A DNA stretch of 64,000 bases, taken from positions 1 to 64,000 of the IMG/VR virus record IMGVR_UViG_3300035661_000025, one strand, 5' to 3'. Within the stretch, counting starts at the first letter, position 1. Every line of letters begins with the position of its first letter. Position numbers and translations under genes: made by a program. This document shows, piece by piece, positions 7,146-16,013 of the stretch. The DNA comes from a virus. The notes beneath the pieces are model-generated. The model was not told where the DNA came from, made no database searches, and saw nothing but the letters and a program-made list of their open reading frames with translations.

Positions 7146-9026
7146 ATGACTAAAAAAACCGTAGAACAAACGTATAAAAAATTAACAGATATAGAACATG
7201 TACTACACAGACCAGGCACCTACGTTGGTAATACTAAACCACATAAAACTTCATTATTCGTTCCTAAATCGTTAGATTCATATGAGATGGAATACAAAGA
7301 AGTAAATTTTATTCCGGCATTCGTCAAATTGTTTGATGAGGTAATAACCAACGCTGTAGATGAATCTAAACGGCCGGGAACTAAACTTAATACAGTCCGA
7401 GTTAATATAGAAGATGGTAATATTACTGTTTCAGATAACGGGGGGATTCCTGTAGTAATTCATGAAGAATATCAACAATACATTCCAGAAATAATCTTTT
7501 TTGAGCTTCGTTCTGGAAGTAATTATGATGATAATGAAGAGCGTAAAGGTGCAGGAACTAATGGATTGGGGTCTAAATTAACTAACATTTTTTCTACAAA
7601 ATTCTCTGTTTCTACATGTGATGGCATTAACAAATTTCATCAAGAATCTACAAAAAATCTACATGTAAAAAGTGCCGTTAAAATATCTAAAGGTTCTAAG
7701 AACGGAACCACAATCTCATACACGCCAGATTATTCTTATTTTAAAATGTATAACGAAGCTGGTGAATTGGGATTAGATGATATTCACACTCGTTTGATTT
7801 ATAAACGTGTATTGGATGTTGCCGGGTGTAATGAAAATCTTAAGGTATATTTTAATGATGTTAAAATAGATATCAAAAACTTCCAAGAGTATTCAAAATT
7901 TTTCTATCCTGACGTTATATTCGATAAAGATAATGAATGGGATATTGGTGTTGGGTATTCAGAAGAAGGATTTTTACATAGCTCCTTTGTCAATTCTGTT
8001 TGGACTCACAAAGGCGGAAATCATGTTGAGTTCGTAAGTATGAACATTATTAATAAAATTCGAGAGTTTATTAATAAAAAATACAAAACTGATATTAAAC
8101 CATCAGATATTCGCAATCATTTATTTTTGTTTGTTAATTCAAGTGTAATCAATCCTGCATTTGATAGTCAAACTAAAGAATTTTTAATAACAGAAGCCAA
8201 AGAGTTTAACGGAAAAGGCGAAAGATATTCTTATGTACCTACTCAATCATTTTTAAATAAAGTATTTAAATCTGAAATTGTAGAAAGTATATCTGACTGG
8301 TTAGATAAAAAAGCTAAGGCAGATGAAAATAGAGAGCTTAGAAAATTAAATTCTTCTTTAAAAGCTAAAACAGTAGAAGGTTTGATTGATGCAACTGGAA
8401 CAGATCGTAAAAAATGTATCTTAGGATTATTTGAAGGTATGAGTGCATTAAACGGTGTTAGAAAATTCCGAAATGCACAAACATTCGCTGCTTTCCCTTT
8501 AGGTGGTAAATTCATAAATGTTTCTGAAATGAAACCGAAAGATGTAATTGCTAATGAAGAAGCTCAGAAGATTATGGCGGCGATAGGTCTTAAAATGGGT
8601 GAAGAACCTGATTGGGAAAATTTAAGATATGGAGAAATTCATTTTTATGTAGATGCGGATACTGATGGTACTTCTATTGCTGCATTGCTTATCAATTTCT
8701 TTTATAAATTTTGGCCTCAATTATTTGAAAAAGGCATGATGTATTTAGTCCTTACACCAATTGTAGTATCTACAAAAGGTAAAGAAATCAAACATTGGTA
8801 TTCTGAAGCAGATTTTGAAGATTTCGTAAACTCAGGTAATTCAAAAGGTTGGAATTCATTATACAAAAAAGGGTTATCTGCTCTTGATGATTACTCATAT
8901 AAAGAAATGTTAGATAACCCTAAGAAAGTTTTATTCTCTCCAGATGAACTTACCGCAAAAACTTTAGAAATTTGGTTCGGTAAAAAAGATAACACTGAAC
9001 GAAAAGTATTATTGTCTAAAGAATAA
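7146..9026 (+). CDS. 39: DNA topoisomerase II large subunit (gp39/gp60 in one chain)
   Basis: Type IIA topoisomerase ATPase plus TOPRIM. GHKL ATPase motifs: FDEVITNAVDES (about 62-73), VSDNGGIPV, GAGTNGLGSKLTNIFS. TOPRIM: LFEGMSAL (about 425) and FYVDADTDGT (about 500-509) with metal-binding Asp residues. At 626 aa it carries both regions that T4 splits between genes 39 and 60, so no translational bypass gene is needed. Partner subunit gp52 is at 14632. Relaxes positive supercoils ahead of forks. Confidence 0.93.
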   Translation: MTKKTVEQTYKKLTDIEHVLHRPGTYVGNTKPHKTSLFVPKSLDSYEMEYKEVNFIPAFVKLFDEVITNAVDESKRPGTKLNTVRVNIEDGNITVSDNGGIPVVIHEEYQQYIPEIIFFELRSGSNYDDNEERKGAGTNGLGSKLTNIFSTKFSVSTCDGINKFHQESTKNLHVKSAVKISKGSKNGTTISYTPDYSYFKMYNEAGELGLDDIHTRLIYKRVLDVAGCNENLKVYFNDVKIDIKNFQEYSKFFYPDVIFDKDNEWDIGVGYSEEGFLHSSFVNSVWTHKGGNHVEFVSMNIINKIREFINKKYKTDIKPSDIRNHLFLFVNSSVINPAFDSQTKEFLITEAKEFNGKGERYSYVPTQSFLNKVFKSEIVESISDWLDKKAKADENRELRKLNSSLKAKTVEGLIDATGTDRKKCILGLFEGMSALNGVRKFRNAQTFAAFPLGGKFINVSEMKPKDVIANEEAQKIMAAIGLKMGEEPDWENLRYGEIHFYVDADTDGTSIAALLINFFYKFWPQLFEKGMMYLVLTPIVVSTKGKEIKHWYSEADFEDFVNSGNSKGWNSLYKKGLSALDDYSYKEMLDNPKKVLFSPDELTAKTLEIWFGKKDNTERKVLLSKE

Positions 9027-9047
9027 TTAAGATTATTATGATATAAT
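9026..9047 (+). promoter_or_regulatory. TTTAAG-class promoter
   Basis: ATTAAG (9026-9031), 10-bp spacer, TATAAT (9042-9047), ahead of the small gene at 9070. Confidence 0.6.
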
Positions 9048-9069
9048 ATCATAACAAAAGGAATTAAAT

Positions 9070-9363
9070 ATGATTTATATCCCAACTGAAGCACGAAAAG
9101 CGTTGAAACAATATATATCTTTTAATGATATGGATGTAGTGATGCTTGAATGTAGAAAAAACTTAAAAGATAATGAATGGTATTGTGTCAAAGGTCAAAT
9201 AAATGAGTATAATACCAAGTACGTTTTTATAATGGATAATTATAAAATTCTCTTATATGTAAATGACGAATGTGTAATGTCTGTTAATGATAAAGACTAT
9301 GATTTTGAAGGGCTGCCAAAAGAAGAATTTGTAGAAGATTGTTCAATTATGATTGTTGAATAA
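9070..9363 (+). CDS. Hypothetical protein
   Basis: 97 aa, acidic, alternating beta-type segments (KYVFIMDNYKILLYVNDECVMSV). No motif recognised. AAAGGA RBS and its own promoter support expression. Confidence 0.6.
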   Translation: MIYIPTEARKALKQYISFNDMDVVMLECRKNLKDNEWYCVKGQINEYNTKYVFIMDNYKILLYVNDECVMSVNDKDYDFEGLPKEEFVEDCSIMIVE

Positions 9364-9366
9364 ATA
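9359..9366 (+). promoter_or_regulatory. Late-type element AATAAATA
   Basis: Overlaps the end of the preceding gene and lies 19 bp before a gene with a capsid-targeting-like start. Confidence 0.4.
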
Positions 9367-9384
9367 ATCTAAAAGGATAATTTC

Positions 9385-9894
9385 ATGAATTTTAAAAATT
9401 TTATTCTACCTGAAGCTGTTATCTCAAAAAAAGTAGCAAGAGGAACAAACGAATATTCTTATGAAGGTAAATGGAATTATTTAAAAAGCAAAAATTATAA
9501 AAATACGAAACTTTTATCAGATAAATTGCCAGATCATATGAAGTTATATCTTTATGATGATATTTACTTTTTAATTTCAGAAAGAGAAGAATATCTTGGA
9601 TATATTGAGTTGCGAACGGATGGGGAAATACCTAGAATTGTTTACACGGACTCCAAACTTTCTGGAGGATTTTATCTAATAATGTTCACTTACATTTTCA
9701 AGTTAACTCATATAACTGAGATTTTATCAGATGTTAGTTTATCAGAAAATGCTATTAAATCATATACAAAACTTAGCAAAAATAAATCATTTGAAATAAG
9801 AGTATATACTAAAAACAAAGAATATTTACCATTTTCTTTAAGAAATTTAAAAAGTGATGAATTGAATAGAGTATCTATTAAGATGCGAGGTTAA
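9385..9894 (+). CDS. Capsid-targeted protein with possible GNAT-like domain
   Basis: 169 aa beginning MNFKNFILPEA: a T4 capsid-targeting-type peptide with an L-P-E site before Ala. The rest (YLGYIELR..., SGGFYLIMFTYIFKL, SLSENAIKSYTKLSKN) has the strand-helix order and the Asn/Tyr end motif of GNAT acetyltransferases, but the acetyl-CoA loop is poorly conserved. Inferred to be packaged in the head and matured by the prohead protease. Confidence 0.55.
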   Translation: MNFKNFILPEAVISKKVARGTNEYSYEGKWNYLKSKNYKNTKLLSDKLPDHMKLYLYDDIYFLISEREEYLGYIELRTDGEIPRIVYTDSKLSGGFYLIMFTYIFKLTHITEILSDVSLSENAIKSYTKLSKNKSFEIRVYTKNKEYLPFSLRNLKSDELNRVSIKMRG

Positions 9895-9895
9895 T

Positions 9896-10423
9896 ATGAA
9901 AACATTTGAAGAGTATATGATTTTGGAAGAAATCCTAAAGATAGGGAACGCCGAAGATTATCGAAAATCTGGAGTTGATAAAAGAGATGATTTAACTAAA
10001 GACATTCATGATAAAGATATCAATGACACTAAAGATTCTTTAGAAAGTTATCGGGTGGGTGTAGTAAATGGTATCACTATATTTAAATCCATCCACGCTC
10101 ATGAAATTAGAGATGGTGAAGGATTACCTAGAGATTATGGATTGACTGATGAAGATGTGCTGAAAATTTTTGAAAAATTATTTTTAAAACCAGCTTATAA
10201 TCCAAAAAACAAAACCATGGTTGCTTATAAAAATCATAAAGGTAAATTTGATTTGATGGTTATCTCTCCATTAGAATACAAATACATAAAAATCATAACT
10301 ATCATACAAGGTAATAAAAATCGTAGCTATGATTATTTTACACAATCTCATCTTAAAGACCAGAAAGCCATTATAGAAAGCTCCGATTTAAATGGAGTTC
10401 AAGATTTTTTAATTATAGAATAA
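9896..10423 (+). CDS. Capsid-targeted hypothetical protein
   Basis: 175 aa starting MKTFEEYMILEE, again an aromatic-rich targeting peptide with I-L-E. The middle is Asp/Lys rich (DKRDDLTKDIHDKDINDTKD), the C-terminus a mixed domain. No enzyme motif seen. One base after the previous gene. Confidence 0.55.
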   Translation: MKTFEEYMILEEILKIGNAEDYRKSGVDKRDDLTKDIHDKDINDTKDSLESYRVGVVNGITIFKSIHAHEIRDGEGLPRDYGLTDEDVLKIFEKLFLKPAYNPKNKTMVAYKNHKGKFDLMVISPLEYKYIKIITIIQGNKNRSYDYFTQSHLKDQKAIIESSDLNGVQDFLIIE

Positions 10424-10432
10424 AGGAAAATG

Positions 10433-10588
10433 ATGAAAATCCAATACATTGGAAATGATGCTTACGAAATAACATCTTATGATAATCAAACGATAACTCT
10501 TACTAAAGATGAATTTTACGAATGCGTTCAGACAATAAATGAGTTAGAACAAGCATATATAAACAGCATTATGAATCGAAAGGTTTAA
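10433..10588 (+). CDS. Small hypothetical protein
   Basis: 51 aa (MKIQYIGNDAYEITSYDNQ...). AAAGGA at 10422-10427 suits the second of two adjacent ATGs. The stop abuts the next ATG. Function unknown. Confidence 0.5.
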   Translation: MKIQYIGNDAYEITSYDNQTITLTKDEFYECVQTINELEQAYINSIMNRKV

Positions 10589-11083
10589 ATGCAAAATAAA
10601 CACCATATACGAATGAAACAAGCTATAGAAACTGCTAAAAATTCTAAATGTATGTCAAGACATGTTGGGGCTTTGATTGTAGTTGAAGATAGAATAGTAT
10701 CAGAAGGATACAATGGTACTCCTAAAGGTTATGTAAACTGTAATGTCAAATGGAATAACATATGGCATGCTGACCATCATGAATGGTCAAAAACTCATGA
10801 AATACATGCAGAAATGAATGCAATTAATTGGGCAGCCAGAAAAGGTATCAAAATTGAAGATGGGGTTATGTATTGTACTACTAAGCCTTGTTTAGAATGT
10901 ACTAAAAATATTATAGCTGTTGGAATTAAAGCGGTTTATTGGTTGACTAAATATGAATATAATGAAGATCATATTTTGGATTCTTTTTTCAAGGAAAATA
11001 ATGTAATTTGTGAGCAAGTATTTTTACCAGAAGATTCTGATTATAGTATGATTTACGGCAATAAAGGAATTAAAGTAAAATGA
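10589..11083 (+). CDS. cd: dCMP deaminase
   Basis: Makes dUMP from dCMP for thymidylate synthesis. Zinc and catalytic motif HAEMNAI (about 72-78) and PCLEC (about 99-103), preceded by SRHVGALIVVEDRIVSEGYNGTPKGYVNC, the usual dCMP-deaminase N-terminal pattern. Works in line with ThyX at 19049. Its stop overlaps the next ATG. Confidence 0.92.
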   Translation: MQNKHHIRMKQAIETAKNSKCMSRHVGALIVVEDRIVSEGYNGTPKGYVNCNVKWNNIWHADHHEWSKTHEIHAEMNAINWAARKGIKIEDGVMYCTTKPCLECTKNIIAVGIKAVYWLTKYEYNEDHILDSFFKENNVICEQVFLPEDSDYSMIYGNKGIKVK

Positions 11084-11301
11084 GAAGAATCATAACTGAA
11101 GTTCGATATGTAGAATATTATGACATTCCGGATGAAATAACAGATGATGGGATAATTGATTACATAAAAGACAAAAGTAGTAAAATTCAGATAAAATCAT
11201 CAATTAATATATTAAAAGCATCTTCTATAGAAGAGGATAACTTTATTGAATTGCCTGAAGATATTTTGTTTGATTTAGATAATGGTATTAATGATTATTA
11301 A
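11080..11301 (+). CDS. Hypothetical protein
   Basis: 73 aa, acidic (MRRIITEVRYVEYYDIPDEITDDG). Overlaps the deaminase by ATGA. No motif recognised. Confidence 0.55.
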   Translation: MRRIITEVRYVEYYDIPDEITDDGIIDYIKDKSSKIQIKSSINILKASSIEEDNFIELPEDILFDLDNGINDY

Positions 11302-11310
11302 TAATCTATT

Positions 11311-11333
11311 CTTAAGATATTTGATGATATAAT
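11311..11333 (+). promoter_or_regulatory. TTTAAG-class promoter
   Basis: CTTAAG (11311-11316), 11-bp spacer, TATAAT (11328-11333), before the secreted-protein gene at 11360. Confidence 0.6.
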
Positions 11334-11359
11334 TAAATATAAAGAAAAGAAGGATACAC

Positions 11360-11665
11360 ATGAAAAAAATTACTGTTATGTTGTTCATAGCTGTTACTCT
11401 AAATGCTGGATGGTTTGGTAATAATGTAGAGAATTCTCTAGAAAATGTTAAAAAATTTCAATGCAAAAAACTAGAAGAAAGTATCCGAAATGATCTTAAC
11501 TTGCTACAAACTGAAAACTCTAAAGATGTGTATTCAAATGCTTTGTTTCGAGTTGAAAAAAACATTCCAATTATGGGAATGAAATGCGACAAAGATTATT
11601 CTGATTTACAACCATTGATTCGAGATATTCGTGATATGGTTTCAAGAACTACGGTTGAGCAATGA
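11360..11665 (+). CDS. Small secreted protein
   Basis: 101 aa with a Sec signal peptide (MKKITVMLFIAVTLNAGWFG, cleavage probably after Ala16). Mature part has two Cys (FQCKKL, MKCDKD) able to form a disulfide in the periplasm. No family recognised. Overlaps the next membrane protein gene by ATGA, so the two are likely co-expressed in the envelope. Confidence 0.6.
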   Translation: MKKITVMLFIAVTLNAGWFGNNVENSLENVKKFQCKKLEESIRNDLNLLQTENSKDVYSNALFRVEKNIPIMGMKCDKDYSDLQPLIRDIRDMVSRTTVEQ

Positions 11666-12132
11666 GATTCATAGATCAAAATCTCATTGAAAATGAGTCT
11701 ATAATTTATAACTCAAGAGTTCATTATTTTGTATATGAAGAATCTTTGTTATGGGGTTTAACATTTTTACTTATAGTTACCTTGAGTTTGATTTATAGTA
11801 ATGCATTAATTTATTTAGGAATGATGTTTTCATTTATAGCAGCTATTTATGCTTTTGTAGATGCGTTTATTCAAAGACATTTTACCGAAATATCAATAAC
11901 AAACCAGAGATTGATTGTAAAACGAGGTTTGATAAAAAGAGATGTTTTTGAAATTCCGTTAAATCGAATTGAAAGCGTTAATATAAATCAAAATATAATT
12001 GGACGCTTTTTAGATTACGGCTCTATCGATGTAAAAGGTGTTGGGACCGGTCTGGATAATTTATCTATGATTGACAAACCATTTTTTCTCAGAAAAGTTC
12101 TGTATAATAATATATCATCAAGCTTAATTTAA
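11662..12132 (+). CDS. Membrane protein with bacterial PH (bPH2-like) domain
   Basis: 156 aa: two adjacent membrane helices (about 28-70) followed by the bPH2/YdbT-type signature FTEISITNQRLIVKRGLIKRDVFEIPLNRIESVNINQ and GRFLDYGSIDVKGVG. The family is common in bacteria and rare in phages; role unknown. Its pairing with a secreted protein suggests an envelope function. Confidence 0.75.
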   Translation: MRFIDQNLIENESIIYNSRVHYFVYEESLLWGLTFLLIVTLSLIYSNALIYLGMMFSFIAAIYAFVDAFIQRHFTEISITNQRLIVKRGLIKRDVFEIPLNRIESVNINQNIIGRFLDYGSIDVKGVGTGLDNLSMIDKPFFLRKVLYNNISSSLI

Positions 12133-12149
12133 GAATTATATGATATAAT
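12128..12149 (+). promoter_or_regulatory. TTTAAG-class promoter
   Basis: TTTAAG (12128-12133), 10-bp spacer, TATAAT (12144-12149). Confidence 0.65.
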
Positions 12150-12178
12150 TATTGTATCAAAAGTAAGAAGGATAAAAA

Positions 12179-12295
12179 ATGAGAGACCAAAACATCAAAT
12201 TGAGTTTAAGCCGTGAAATTAACATGAGACAGCGTTCAGTTCGTGACAGAACTAAATATTCAAGAAAAGAAAAACATTCAAAAGGTTGGAATTAA
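12179..12295 (+). CDS. Very small basic protein
   Basis: 38 aa, MRDQNIKLSLSREINMRQRS... with about one third Arg/Lys. Clear AGAAGGA RBS and its own promoter. Possibly nucleic-acid or ribosome binding; function unknown. Confidence 0.5.
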   Translation: MRDQNIKLSLSREINMRQRSVRDRTKYSRKEKHSKGWN

Positions 12296-12297
12296 AA

Positions 12298-12528
12298 ATG
12301 TGTTGGGATGATAACAAATCAGTAATTCGTGAGTATTTTTTACATACATTTGGATTGAATGCCAAAATTAGTGAAAACACTTTAGATGTGTATGGAAATC
12401 AAGAAGATCTTAATGAGCTGGTTGATTTCTTAGAAGAAAATGAATTGATTTATGAACATGACGGCGAATCGATTGTAATTGACTTGGATGAAGAAATGGA
12501 ATTTTGGGAATCTGAATTTCTTAATTAG
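12298..12528 (+). CDS. Hypothetical acidic protein
   Basis: 76 aa from ATG 12298 (a TTG at 12286 inside the previous gene is the alternative). Very acidic C-terminus (IVIDLDEEMEFWESEF). No motif recognised. Confidence 0.55.
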   Translation: MCWDDNKSVIREYFLHTFGLNAKISENTLDVYGNQEDLNELVDFLEENELIYEHDGESIVIDLDEEMEFWESEFLN

Positions 12529-12530
12529 TT

Positions 12531-12553
12531 TTTAATGTTCTTCTTGTTATAAT
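12531..12553 (+). promoter_or_regulatory. TTTAAG-class promoter
   Basis: TTTAAT (12531-12536), 11-bp spacer, TATAAT (12548-12553). Confidence 0.55.
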
Positions 12554-12578
12554 TATACATAAACAAGAAGGATAATTT

Positions 12579-12938
12579 ATGAAAGTCGTATTTTTCAAAG
12601 GTAATCCAAATTACGGTCAGATAAAAAATGCAAAAATGACCAAACAAATTCTCCAAACTCTCCTATTAAAAACTAATGACATTACTGTTATTAGTTCTTC
12701 AAATCCTAATATAGAAATTCCAAATGCAGAAGTTTATGTAGGTTTTTCTAGAGGGTCTAGATATCTTAAAAAATGCGATGGAATAAAAATTTCTATTGGT
12801 GGCATATCAGGATCTGATATAAAATATATAAAAAACAAAAAAGATAATGTCAAACAAGGTAATTTATCCGAAGAATCTATAAATGCTCATTTTAATTTTG
12901 ATGATTCAATGAAGCTTCAATTATTAAATTCATTTTAA
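12579..12938 (+). CDS. Hypothetical protein
   Basis: 119 aa. Strand-helix pattern of a small Rossmann-like fold (VVFFKGNPNYGQ, AEVYVGFSRGSRYLKKC, IKISIGGISG) suggests a hydrolase-like protein, but no catalytic motif is identified. Confidence 0.55.
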   Translation: MKVVFFKGNPNYGQIKNAKMTKQILQTLLLKTNDITVISSSNPNIEIPNAEVYVGFSRGSRYLKKCDGIKISIGGISGSDIKYIKNKKDNVKQGNLSEESINAHFNFDDSMKLQLLNSF

Positions 12939-12955
12939 GAAACTTATGATATAAT
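12934..12955 (+). promoter_or_regulatory. TTTAAG-class promoter
   Basis: TTTAAG (12934-12939), 10-bp spacer, TATAAT (12950-12955). The box overlaps the preceding stop codon. Confidence 0.65.
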
Positions 12956-12982
12956 TATTGTATAAAAAGAAAAGGTTTACAA

Positions 12983-13435
12983 ATGAAACTGAATAAAATT
13001 TGTTCAACAGTGTTTTTGAAGACGTTATTTTGGAAACAAAATCATCATCATAGACACGGAGTGTTTTTGCACACGATAAAGGTTGCTTTCTATGCAATTA
13101 AACACGGTGATTACAAATTTATTGTTCCTGCATTGTTGCATGATATTGGAAAACCTTTCAGTGCATATCAAGATGAAAAAGATAAACTCAGAGGAACATA
13201 TTCATTCACAAACCATGAAGAATTAAGTTGGTATATTATCAAAGATTGGAAGTTAATTTCAGATTGGACCAAAGATATGGTTCGGTACCATTACTTAATT
13301 CGAGATATGCATTTATCAAAAAAGAATGGTAAATTTGCTAGATATAATCGAATTCATAAACGTTGGAATAAGTTATCAGATGAAATGAAAGCCGAATTAG
13401 GTCGGTTTTTAAAATATGATGATCTCGCTAAATAA
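12983..13435 (+). CDS. HD-domain phosphohydrolase
   Basis: 150 aa. HD motifs: HGVFLHTIKVA (first His), LLHDIGKP (HD pair, about residues 51-58), TNHEELS and a later Asp in the KDMVRYHYLI region. HD enzymes hydrolyse nucleotides or cyclic nucleotides; the substrate is not readable. Stand-alone transcription unit. Confidence 0.8.
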   Translation: MKLNKICSTVFLKTLFWKQNHHHRHGVFLHTIKVAFYAIKHGDYKFIVPALLHDIGKPFSAYQDEKDKLRGTYSFTNHEELSWYIIKDWKLISDWTKDMVRYHYLIRDMHLSKKNGKFARYNRIHKRWNKLSDEMKAELGRFLKYDDLAK

Positions 13436-13438
13436 ATA
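13431..13438 (+). promoter_or_regulatory. Late-type element AATAAATA
   Basis: Located 21 bp before a capsid-targeting-type gene start (13459), overlapping the previous stop. Confidence 0.4.
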
Positions 13439-13458
13439 AAATAAAAGTGGAGACTCGT

Positions 13459-13740
13459 ATGACCTTTAAAAAATTAATAGAAAGTGATTATGAAATATAT
13501 CATAATTCTTACTCTAGCGCTATTTCCGAAGTGGTTAGATTTATTGAGAAAAATGGATTTAGTTATAATGAAGATGACTTTTTCAATGATATAACTACTG
13601 GTCCTAAAAAACCTTCAGAGGGTAAAACTAATAAATTTCACTTACAATTGTTTAAAAATGGCGAGCCCACGAAAAAATATTTACATATTCAAATTTACGG
13701 AATGAAAAATAAGTACGAACTGAATATGTATATTAAGTGA
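13459..13740 (+). CDS. Capsid-targeted phage protein (GKTN...KYELNMY family)
   Basis: 93 aa, start ATG 13459 with GGAGA upstream (GTG 13447 rejected). Starts MTFKKLIES (L-I-E site). The segment DDFFNDITTGPKKPSEGKTNKF...LHIQIYGMKNKYELNMY is a pattern I recognise as recurrent in small proteins of T4-like phages, function unknown. Confidence 0.6.
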   Translation: MTFKKLIESDYEIYHNSYSSAISEVVRFIEKNGFSYNEDDFFNDITTGPKKPSEGKTNKFHLQLFKNGEPTKKYLHIQIYGMKNKYELNMYIK

Positions 13741-13746
13741 GTTAAT

Positions 13747-14574
13747 ATGAATATCTTTAAAGATTTTGTTTTAGGTTTAAATGAAGTTCTTATAACTTTA
13801 GGTAAACAGCCATATCCTTTATTTGGGAATGTAGTAATATTAGCAGGTGGAGCTGCTTCTGGAAAAGGATTTGTCAAAAATAAGCTTTTAGCTATTGAAG
13901 GAATTAATTGCGATGTAGATGCTATAAAAGAATTAGCTCTTAAATCCCAGTTAATAAAACAACGAGCTAAGACAGAATATGGTTTAGATTTATCCTCGTT
14001 CAATTTAAAAAACCCAGATAATGTAAGCACTCTTCATTCATTAATGGTTAATATGAAAGTTTTGGACAAACGTAAATTAACTACATATATGAGCATTTTA
14101 GCATCTGATCCAGAAAGAAAACCCAATATTATTTTTGATGTTACATTGAAAGATATAACTAAACTCAACAATCTAACTACAGATTTATCTAGATTGGGTT
14201 ATGACAAAAGTAAAATTCACATTGTATGGGTAGTAAATGATGTAAAATTAGCTGCAATTCAAAATAAAGAAAGAGATAGAGTAGTATCTGATGATATTCT
14301 TTTAGATACACACGAAGGTGTAGCACTAACTATGAAGAAAATCATAGATATGGGGGATAAACTCAAATCATATATGGATGGCTCTATAGTTCTTGCATTC
14401 AACAAAAGAGGTGAAGACACTGATGTTGAAAAATCTAAGAATGGTGGAATGTTCGTTAAAGGGTTTAACTACGTTGTAATTAAAGAGCCTGGGAAGCCAG
14501 TTAATCTTTCTAAAATAACCGATGAGATTTTAGCGAAGATTAAAGAATACACACCAAAAATTAATACTTGGTAA
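13747..14574 (+). CDS. P-loop kinase-like protein (zeta-toxin-like) with targeting-like start
   Basis: 275 aa. Walker A GGAASGKGF (about residues 36-44) and later IIFDVTLKD and NKERDRVVS, as in zeta-toxin/polynucleotide-kinase-like ATPases of T4-like phages. N-terminus MNIFKDFVLGLNEV fits the capsid-targeting pattern (L-N-E). If packaged, it may be a head-associated kinase; substrate unknown. Confidence 0.65.
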   Translation: MNIFKDFVLGLNEVLITLGKQPYPLFGNVVILAGGAASGKGFVKNKLLAIEGINCDVDAIKELALKSQLIKQRAKTEYGLDLSSFNLKNPDNVSTLHSLMVNMKVLDKRKLTTYMSILASDPERKPNIIFDVTLKDITKLNNLTTDLSRLGYDKSKIHIVWVVNDVKLAAIQNKERDRVVSDDILLDTHEGVALTMKKIIDMGDKLKSYMDGSIVLAFNKRGEDTDVEKSKNGGMFVKGFNYVVIKEPGKPVNLSKITDEILAKIKEYTPKINTW

Positions 14575-14602
14575 ATTAAACATATTTTAATTAAAATTAT
14601 GA

Positions 14603-14608
14603 TATAAT
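14603..14608 (+). promoter_or_regulatory. TATAAT promoter for gene 52
   Basis: Extended TATGATATAAT with only a weak upstream box (TTAATT at 14587-14592). Confidence 0.5.
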
Positions 14609-14631
14609 ATACAAAATATTAAAGGATTAAT

Positions 14632-15972
14632 TTGTTAATAAACGATTTTTTGAATACCGATTATAAAGACTATGCCTTATACACAATTGAAAATAGGGCG
14701 ATACCATCAGTTATTGATGGATTGAAACCTGTACAAAGAAAAATATTAGCCTGTTCTATTAAATTATGGAAGGGTGTTCCTGGTGAAAAAACCAAGAAAA
14801 TTTTCCAATTAGCAGGTTCTACAGCTGCGGATTTTAAATATCATCACGGTGACGCTTCGTTACAAGACGCTATCGTTGGTATGGCTCAAACATTTAAAAA
14901 CAATCTACCATTATTCGATAGAGAAGGACAATTTGGTTCTTTGCGTTCTACAGAAGCTGGGGCTCCCCGATATATTGGAGTAAAATTAAATCAAAATTTT
15001 AGTAAATTGTTCAAAGACAAAAATCTTTTGACTATCAAGAAAGAAGATGATGATTATATTGAACCAAAATATTTCTTGCCTATTATTCCTATGGTATTGC
15101 TTAATGGAACCAAAGGTATTGCCGTGGGGTTTGCCACTAGCATAAGCAATCGAGACCCTAAAGAAGTTACTCAGGCATGTATTGATGTTTTAGATGGAAA
15201 AGAAATTGGCCGATTAAAACCAAAGATTGAAGAGTTTTCTGGAACATTTGAGTTAGATTTGACTGAAAAAGGTAATGGTCGTAGATGGATAGCTAAAGGA
15301 CTTTATGAGCTTGTAAATTCAACTACAGTGAAAATAACGGAATTAGCTCCTAGCATAACATATGAAAAATATAAAAAAATGTTAGATGCATTAGTGGCAG
15401 ATAAAACTATTGTTTCATATGAAGATAAATGTTCAGCTAATATCCATTACGTCATTAAATTCACTAAAGAAAATCTTGCAAAGCTTATTGAAAAAAATAA
15501 ACTAACTTCAGTTTTAGGACTCGAGGAAACAATATCAGATAACATTAACACTTTAGATGAAAATGGAGAGCTTCTTTATTTTGATAATGAAGTAGATGTT
15601 ATAAAATATTTTGTTAATTTTCGTTTAAGTTATTATGTAAAACGAAAAAGTGTAACTCTTAGTGATTTATTAAATGATATGAAGATTGAAGGCTCTAAAT
15701 ATAAATTTGTAAAATCAGTAGTGGATGAAGTTATTGAGATTAGAAATATCAAAAAACCTGATCTTATTGCATTTTTTGATTCTCAAAAATATTATAACCA
15801 AGATGGTTATGATTACTTGTTACGAATGCCAATTCATTCTCTGACTGAGGAAACTATTGAAAAACTCAAAGAAGAAATTAAAAAATTAAAAGCTGAATAT
15901 GATTACATTGAAAAGAAAACTCCAGAGGATATGTATCGAGAAGATCTTCAAAATTTATTAAAAGAACTCTAA
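14632..15972 (+). CDS. 52: DNA topoisomerase II medium subunit (gp52)
   Basis: Breakage-reunion subunit. GyrA-type start YTIENRAIPSVIDGLKPVQRKIL, the KYHHGDASLQDAIVGMAQ segment, and the active-site Tyr in GAPRYIGVKL (about residue 114). 446 aa matches T4 gp52. TTG start with AAAGGA upstream; no nearby ATG gives the conserved N-terminus. Confidence 0.93.
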   Translation: MLINDFLNTDYKDYALYTIENRAIPSVIDGLKPVQRKILACSIKLWKGVPGEKTKKIFQLAGSTAADFKYHHGDASLQDAIVGMAQTFKNNLPLFDREGQFGSLRSTEAGAPRYIGVKLNQNFSKLFKDKNLLTIKKEDDDYIEPKYFLPIIPMVLLNGTKGIAVGFATSISNRDPKEVTQACIDVLDGKEIGRLKPKIEEFSGTFELDLTEKGNGRRWIAKGLYELVNSTTVKITELAPSITYEKYKKMLDALVADKTIVSYEDKCSANIHYVIKFTKENLAKLIEKNKLTSVLGLEETISDNINTLDENGELLYFDNEVDVIKYFVNFRLSYYVKRKSVTLSDLLNDMKIEGSKYKFVKSVVDEVIEIRNIKKPDLIAFFDSQKYYNQDGYDYLLRMPIHSLTEETIEKLKEEIKKLKAEYDYIEKKTPEDMYREDLQNLLKEL

Positions 15973-15990
15973 GCAAAAATATGTTATAAT
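15968..15990 (+). promoter_or_regulatory. TTTAAG-class promoter for gene 43
   Basis: TCTAAG (15968-15973), 11-bp spacer, TATAAT (15985-15990), ahead of DNA polymerase. Confidence 0.6.
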
Positions 15991-16013
15991 ATAGTGAATA
16001 AGAAAGGAGTACA